From contig SCRK01000043.1 of the NCBI GenBank assembly GCA_004298075.1, positions 1-10,562 on the forward strand: a stretch of DNA of 10,562 bases. Direction: 5' to 3'. The notes beneath the pieces are model-generated. The model saw only the letters and a list, made by a program, of their open reading frames with translations, was not told the DNA's origin and did no database searches. This stretch comes from a bacterium. Its GTDB lineage: Bacteria > Omnitrophota > Gorgyraeia > Gygaellales > Profunditerraquicolaceae. The translations under genes and the position numbers were made by a program. Below, piece after piece: positions 7,429-10,562 of the stretch. The stretch's first letter is position 1. The number at the start of each line of letters is the position of its first letter.

Positions 7429-8292
7429 ATGAGGAAGCTTAAGGAATTTTTCGTAGAGAGGTTGATCCTAATTTGCGGATTGGCCTCCATATTTTTCGTA
7501 GTTTTGATTTTCCTGTTCCTGCTCAAAGAGGGGCTGGCGGTATTTAAAAACGTCAGCCCTTTTAATTTTATTTTTGGCAAGAGTTGGTATCCTATTTCGG
7601 AACCTCCGCAATTAGGTATATTGCCGTTGATATTCGGCTCGCTGCTGGTAACCCTGGGCGCGGCGATAATTTCCATACCTATAGGTGTTGCCTGCGCGGT
7701 GTATATCGCCGAGATCGCGCCCTTAAAGATCAAAGAGATCCTCAAAGCCGGGATAGAATTGCTGGCTGCCATTCCCAGCGTAGTCCTCGGGTTTATCGGC
7801 ATGGTAACTTTAGTGCCCTGGGTGAAAACCACCTTTCATTTGCCCACAGGCCTGACCGCCTTATCAGGCTCAATAATCCTGGCTTTTATGGCTATGCCCA
7901 CGATCGTCTCTATCGCCGAAGACGCGCTTTATTCCGTGCCAAAAAGTTATAAAGAGGGAGCATTTGCGTTAGGGGCCACGCACTGGCAGACTATTTACCG
8001 GGTCCTGCTTCCGGCTGCCTCTTCAGGGATAGTTGCCGCCGTAATGCTGGGCATAGGCAGGGTGATCGGGGAGACCATGGCAGTGATGATGATCACCGGT
8101 AATGCCGCGGTCATCCCGCATAGCATCCTTGTGCCGGTGCGCACTTTGACCGCGACTATTGCCGCTGAAATGGGTGAGGCTGTTGTCGGCAGCGAACATT
8201 ATTTTGCTTTGTTTGCCATCGGTATAGTTTTGTTCATCATGAGCTTCATTATCAATGTTACCGCGGACCTGTTTTTGCATAAGAGGCGTTAA
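7429..8292 (+). CDS. pstC: Phosphate ABC transporter permease PstC
   Basis: One of the two inner-membrane subunits forming the phosphate channel. The 287 residues contain about six membrane segments (approximately 12-33, 65-94, 104-130, 143-165, 197-222, 257-281). Between segments 4 and 5 lies the cytoplasmic EAA loop, EGAFALGATHWQTIYRVLLP (176-195), which docks onto an ATPase subunit. The family stretch LLAAIPSVVLGFIG (111-124) and GRVIGETMAV (210-219) are conserved. It is assigned PstC over PstA from gene order and from the typical KEFFVERLI...LFLLKEGL N-terminus. AAAGG lies only three bases before the ATG, shorter than usual spacing, but the N-terminus is as expected and no better start follows. 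It starts 14 bases after pstS ends. Confidence 0.96.
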   Translation: MRKLKEFFVERLILICGLASIFFVVLIFLFLLKEGLAVFKNVSPFNFIFGKSWYPISEPPQLGILPLIFGSLLVTLGAAIISIPIGVACAVYIAEIAPLKIKEILKAGIELLAAIPSVVLGFIGMVTLVPWVKTTFHLPTGLTALSGSIILAFMAMPTIVSIAEDALYSVPKSYKEGAFALGATHWQTIYRVLLPAASSGIVAAVMLGIGRVIGETMAVMMITGNAAVIPHSILVPVRTLTATIAAEMGEAVVGSEHYFALFAIGIVLFIMSFIINVTADLFLHKRR

Positions 8293-9140
8293 TGCGTAAT
8301 ACACAAAGGTCGCAAAAAATCGCGTTTTTTTTCCTGTTCCTGGCTACGCTTTTGATCGTTGTGCCTGTCGGCTTGATCGTAGTGATCATCATTCAGAAAG
8401 GCCTGCCCGCGATCAACTGGCAATTCTTATCGGATATCCCGCGCCAGGGAATGCGCGCCGGAGGTATTTTCCCGGCGATCGTCGGGACCTTCTATCTTGT
8501 CCTGGGGGCGATAATTTTTGCTTTACCCATAGGGTTACTGGCGGCGATTTATTTAAGCGAATACGCCAAGGATAATATACTTAACCGGATAATCAAACTG
8601 GCGATCGTCAATCTTTCCGGAGTGCCTTCCGTAGTCTACGGTTTGTTCGGTTTAGCGCTTTTTGTCGTTTTCTTAAAGTTTGGGGCATCTATCTTGTCCG
8701 GTTCGCTTACGTTGGGGATAATGATCCTGCCGATAATCATCACCACATCGCGCGAGGCATTAGAGAGCGTGCCGCAGTCCTTCCGCGAGGTCAGTTTGTC
8801 GCTGGGGGCAAGCAAATGGCAGACCATAAGGCATATAGTTTTGCCTAATGCTATCCCCGGGGTCCTGACCGGCACGATCCTGGGGCTGGGCAGGGCGGCA
8901 GGGGAAACAGCGCCCATACTTTTTACCGTCGCGGCTTTTTACCTGCCGCAGCTTCCCAAATCAATTTTTGACCAGGCCATGGCGCTTCCTTATCACTTAT
9001 ACGTGATCTCCACCCAGGTGCCCAATGTGGATGAGAAAATACGCTATGGCACCGCGCTGGTTTTATTATCCCTGGTTTTATTCATGAATTTAGTCGCGAT
9101 AATCATCCGCTATAATTTCAGGAAGAAGAAAAAATGGTAA
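8292..9140 (+). CDS. pstA: Phosphate ABC transporter permease PstA
   Basis: The second channel subunit, pairing with PstC. The 282 residues carry an N-terminal membrane segment (about 10-35), then five more helices. The PstA-typical GGIFPAIVGTFYLVLGA stretch is at 57-73, LSGVPSVVYGLFGLALF at 108-124, and the EAA loop EVSLSLGASKWQTIRHIVLP at 166-185. GRAAGETAPILFT (200-212) is the permease-core signature seen in PstA. The start overlaps the pstC stop by one base (TAATG), with AAGAGGCG just upstream inside pstC, so translation is probably coupled. The gene ends in a lysine-rich tail overlapping pstB1 by seven bases. Confidence 0.96.
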   Translation: MRNTQRSQKIAFFFLFLATLLIVVPVGLIVVIIIQKGLPAINWQFLSDIPRQGMRAGGIFPAIVGTFYLVLGAIIFALPIGLLAAIYLSEYAKDNILNRIIKLAIVNLSGVPSVVYGLFGLALFVVFLKFGASILSGSLTLGIMILPIIITTSREALESVPQSFREVSLSLGASKWQTIRHIVLPNAIPGVLTGTILGLGRAAGETAPILFTVAAFYLPQLPKSIFDQAMALPYHLYVISTQVPNVDEKIRYGTALVLLSLVLFMNLVAIIIRYNFRKKKKW

Positions 9141-9880
9141 AGTTTAACGTTAAAAATCTTAATATCTGGTTCGGCCAGATCCACGCTTTAAAAGGGGTGA
9201 ATATTGAGATAGAGGCCAATGAAATATTAAGCGTGATCGGCCCATCCAACAGCGGCAAGACTAGTTTTCTGCGTATGCTTAACCGTTTGAATGAACTGCA
9301 CGCGAACTTTAAAATGAGCGGGTGGATGGAATTTGATGGACAGGACATAAGGAGGATCGATATCGAGGGCTTGCGCAAAAGGGTGGGTATGGTCTTTGCC
9401 TTGCCGCTGCCGCTGCCTTTGTCTATCTTTGAGAACGTGGCTTATGGTGTCAGGATGCACGGGGAAAGGAACCGCGGCAGGATAGCCGAGATCGCCGAAG
9501 GAGCGCTTAAGCAGGCGTATCTTTGGGATGAGGTCAAGGACAGGCTTGGCGTTTCGGCGTTTAAGCTATCCGGAGGCCAGCAGCAGCGCCTTTGTATTGC
9601 CAGGACCCTGGCCGTCAGCCCGGAGGTAATTTTGTTTGATGAGCCTTGTTCAGGGCTTGATCCGATCTCAACTGCCAAAGTTGAAGAGGCGATGCTCAAA
9701 TTAAAAAAAGATTACACCATAGTTTTGGTAACCAATAACGTAAAGCAGGCAGCCAGGGTCGGGGACCGCACGGCTTTTTTCTTATCGGGTGAGCTTGTGG
9801 AACTGGACAGGACAGAAAAGATCTTTACCGCGCCGGCGGATAAGCGCACCGACGGCTATATCAGAGGGGAATTCGGATAA
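9134..9880 (+). CDS. pstB: PstB-type ATPase, first copy, lacking Q-loop Gln and switch His
   Basis: A nucleotide-binding subunit of the phosphate importer on the cytoplasmic face; 248 residues, full family length. Walker A is GPSNSGKTS (36-44), a variant of GPSGCGKST that keeps the essential G-K-T/S. The signature LSGGQQQR (145-152) and Walker B VILFDEP (165-171, with E170) are intact, as is the D-loop SGLD. Two catalytic positions deviate. The Q-loop, normally MVFQ-x-PNPFP, reads MVFALPLPLP, with Ala at 89. The H-loop, normally VTHN, reads VTNN, with Asn at 201. The protein is otherwise well conserved and uninterrupted, so it looks selected and not decayed. The ATG lies inside the end of pstA, with GGAAGAAG upstream. 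It overlaps pstB2 by one base. It probably pairs with PstB2 in a heterodimer. Confidence 0.93.
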   Translation: MVKFNVKNLNIWFGQIHALKGVNIEIEANEILSVIGPSNSGKTSFLRMLNRLNELHANFKMSGWMEFDGQDIRRIDIEGLRKRVGMVFALPLPLPLSIFENVAYGVRMHGERNRGRIAEIAEGALKQAYLWDEVKDRLGVSAFKLSGGQQQRLCIARTLAVSPEVILFDEPCSGLDPISTAKVEEAMLKLKKDYTIVLVTNNVKQAARVGDRTAFFLSGELVELDRTEKIFTAPADKRTDGYIRGEFG

Positions 9881-10562
9881 TGGCGGACATCAAGGTAAAT
9901 AATTTGAATTTGTGGTATGCTGATTTTCAGGCGCTTATCGGCATAAACGCTCATTTCGCGGAGAAGCGGATCACCGCCATGATCGGCCCTTCGGGATGCG
10001 GCAAGTCCACATTACTGCGGGTTTTTAATCGCATGAATGATCTTATCGAGGGGGTACGCGTAGAAGGAGAGGTGATTATTGACGCGGAAAATATCATTTC
10101 CGAGAAAACGGATTTAGTCAGCTTGCGCAAGAAGGTAGGCATGGTTTTCCAGCGGCCCAACCCATTCCCCTTGTCCATCTATGAAAATATAGTTTTCGGC
10201 CAAAGGGTGCATACGGAAGGTTTAACCAGAGGCAAACTTGATGAAGTGGTTGAGGATAGCTTAAAATCCGTGCTTTTATGGGATGAGTTGAAGGGCAAGC
10301 TCAACAGATCCGCGCTGTCATTGTCCCTGGAGCAGAAGCAGCGCCTTTGTATTGCCAGGCTTATCGCGGTCAGGCCCGAGGTCCTGCTTATGGATGAGCC
10401 ATGCTCCACGCTTGACCCGCAGGCAACCAGCCGCATCGAGGAACTAATGCGTGAATTAAAGCATAACTATACCATAATAATAGTTACCCATAATATGCAG
10501 CAGGCAGCGCGCGTCTCGGATGAAGCGGGATTTATGCTTTTGGGTGAGTTGGTTGAGTTCGG
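9880..10562 (+). CDS. pstB: PstB-type ATPase, second copy, degenerate signature motif; 3' truncated by window
   Basis: A second phosphate-importer ATPase, read as 227 residues before the window ends; the family needs about 20-25 more. Walker A GPSGCGKST (36-44), Q-loop MVFQRPNPFP (88-97, Q91), Walker B VLLMDEP (168-174, E173), D-loop STLD (176-179) and H-loop VTHN (202-205, H204) are all canonical. The signature is not: where PstB normally reads ALGLSGGQQQR, this copy reads ALSLSLEQKQR, so both glycines of LSGGQ (148-152) are replaced by Leu and Glu. The ATG overlaps the pstB1 stop (TAATG), with AGAGGGGA upstream, so the pair should be made in similar amounts. Its defects complement those of the neighbouring copy, which suggests the two form one transporter together. 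Confidence 0.93.
   Translation, partial: MADIKVNNLNLWYADFQALIGINAHFAEKRITAMIGPSGCGKSTLLRVFNRMNDLIEGVRVEGEVIIDAENIISEKTDLVSLRKKVGMVFQRPNPFPLSIYENIVFGQRVHTEGLTRGKLDEVVEDSLKSVLLWDELKGKLNRSALSLSLEQKQRLCIARLIAVRPEVLLMDEPCSTLDPQATSRIEELMRELKHNYTIIIVTHNMQQAARVSDEAGFMLLGELVEF

Noticed and set aside
7584..7952. Plus-strand open frame inside pstC
   Set aside because: It is an out-of-frame reading of a well-conserved permease, with arginine-rich, motif-free translation.
9398..9420. CTGCCG-like repeat in pstB1 as a possible frameshift or assembly slip
   Set aside because: The protein has the normal length across this stretch and stays aligned with the family on both sides, so frame is intact; only the residues differ.
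9134..10562. Either PstB copy as a decaying pseudogene
   Set aside because: Both frames are uninterrupted, with overlapping start/stop coupling and most conserved motifs intact; the losses are confined to complementary catalytic positions.
1..10562. CRISPR array, tRNA/rRNA, insertion sequence or attachment site
   Set aside because: No regularly spaced repeats, cloverleaf-like sequence, transposase or terminal inverted repeats were seen; the window is almost wholly coding.

Overview
The window is one co-directional (+ strand) gene cluster built around high-affinity phosphate uptake, with two extra envelope proteins inserted into it. The organism is most likely an uncultured Gram-negative bacterium of the Omnitrophota (OP3) type. 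That assignment rests mainly on the 1511-residue protein at 1159-5694. Its N-terminal secreted module and its C-terminal segment starting MPGGIDLRR match, from memory, modules shared by very large Omnitrophota proteins. No database search was possible, so the phylum is an inference. By eye, base composition is moderate and looks uniform across the genes.

Layout: (1) 1-385, a low-molecular-weight phosphatase-fold arsenate reductase (ArsC), whose start lies at or just before the window edge. (2) 387-1064, phoU. (3) 1065-1158, a short intergenic stretch with an 11-bp-spaced direct repeat resembling a Pho box. (4) 1159-5694, a giant multi-domain membrane protein with a LysM-like domain. (5) 5691-6431, an exported SH3-like/TPR protein whose start overlaps the stop of the giant gene. 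(6) 6432-6559, an intergenic stretch with a likely promoter. (7) 6560-7414 pstS, 7429-8292 pstC, 8292-9140 pstA, 9134-9880 pstB1 and 9880-10562 pstB2, which runs off the window. From pstC onward the genes overlap or nearly abut, as in a single transcript.

How they work together: PstS binds phosphate outside the inner membrane, PstC and PstA form the channel, PstB ATPases drive it, and PhoU restrains signalling and uptake. ArsC reduces arsenate, which enters by phosphate transporters. The giant protein and its TPR partner look like an envelope pair that may be expressed with the phosphate regulon; their function is unknown.

The most interesting point is the tandem pair of PstB ATPases. Their defects are complementary. 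PstB1 keeps the LSGGQ signature but has lost the Q-loop glutamine and the switch histidine. PstB2 keeps the Q-loop and histidine but has a broken signature (LSLEQ). A PstB1-PstB2 heterodimer would therefore have exactly one canonical and one degenerate ATP site. That asymmetry is well known from ABC exporters but is not the textbook picture of the phosphate importer.
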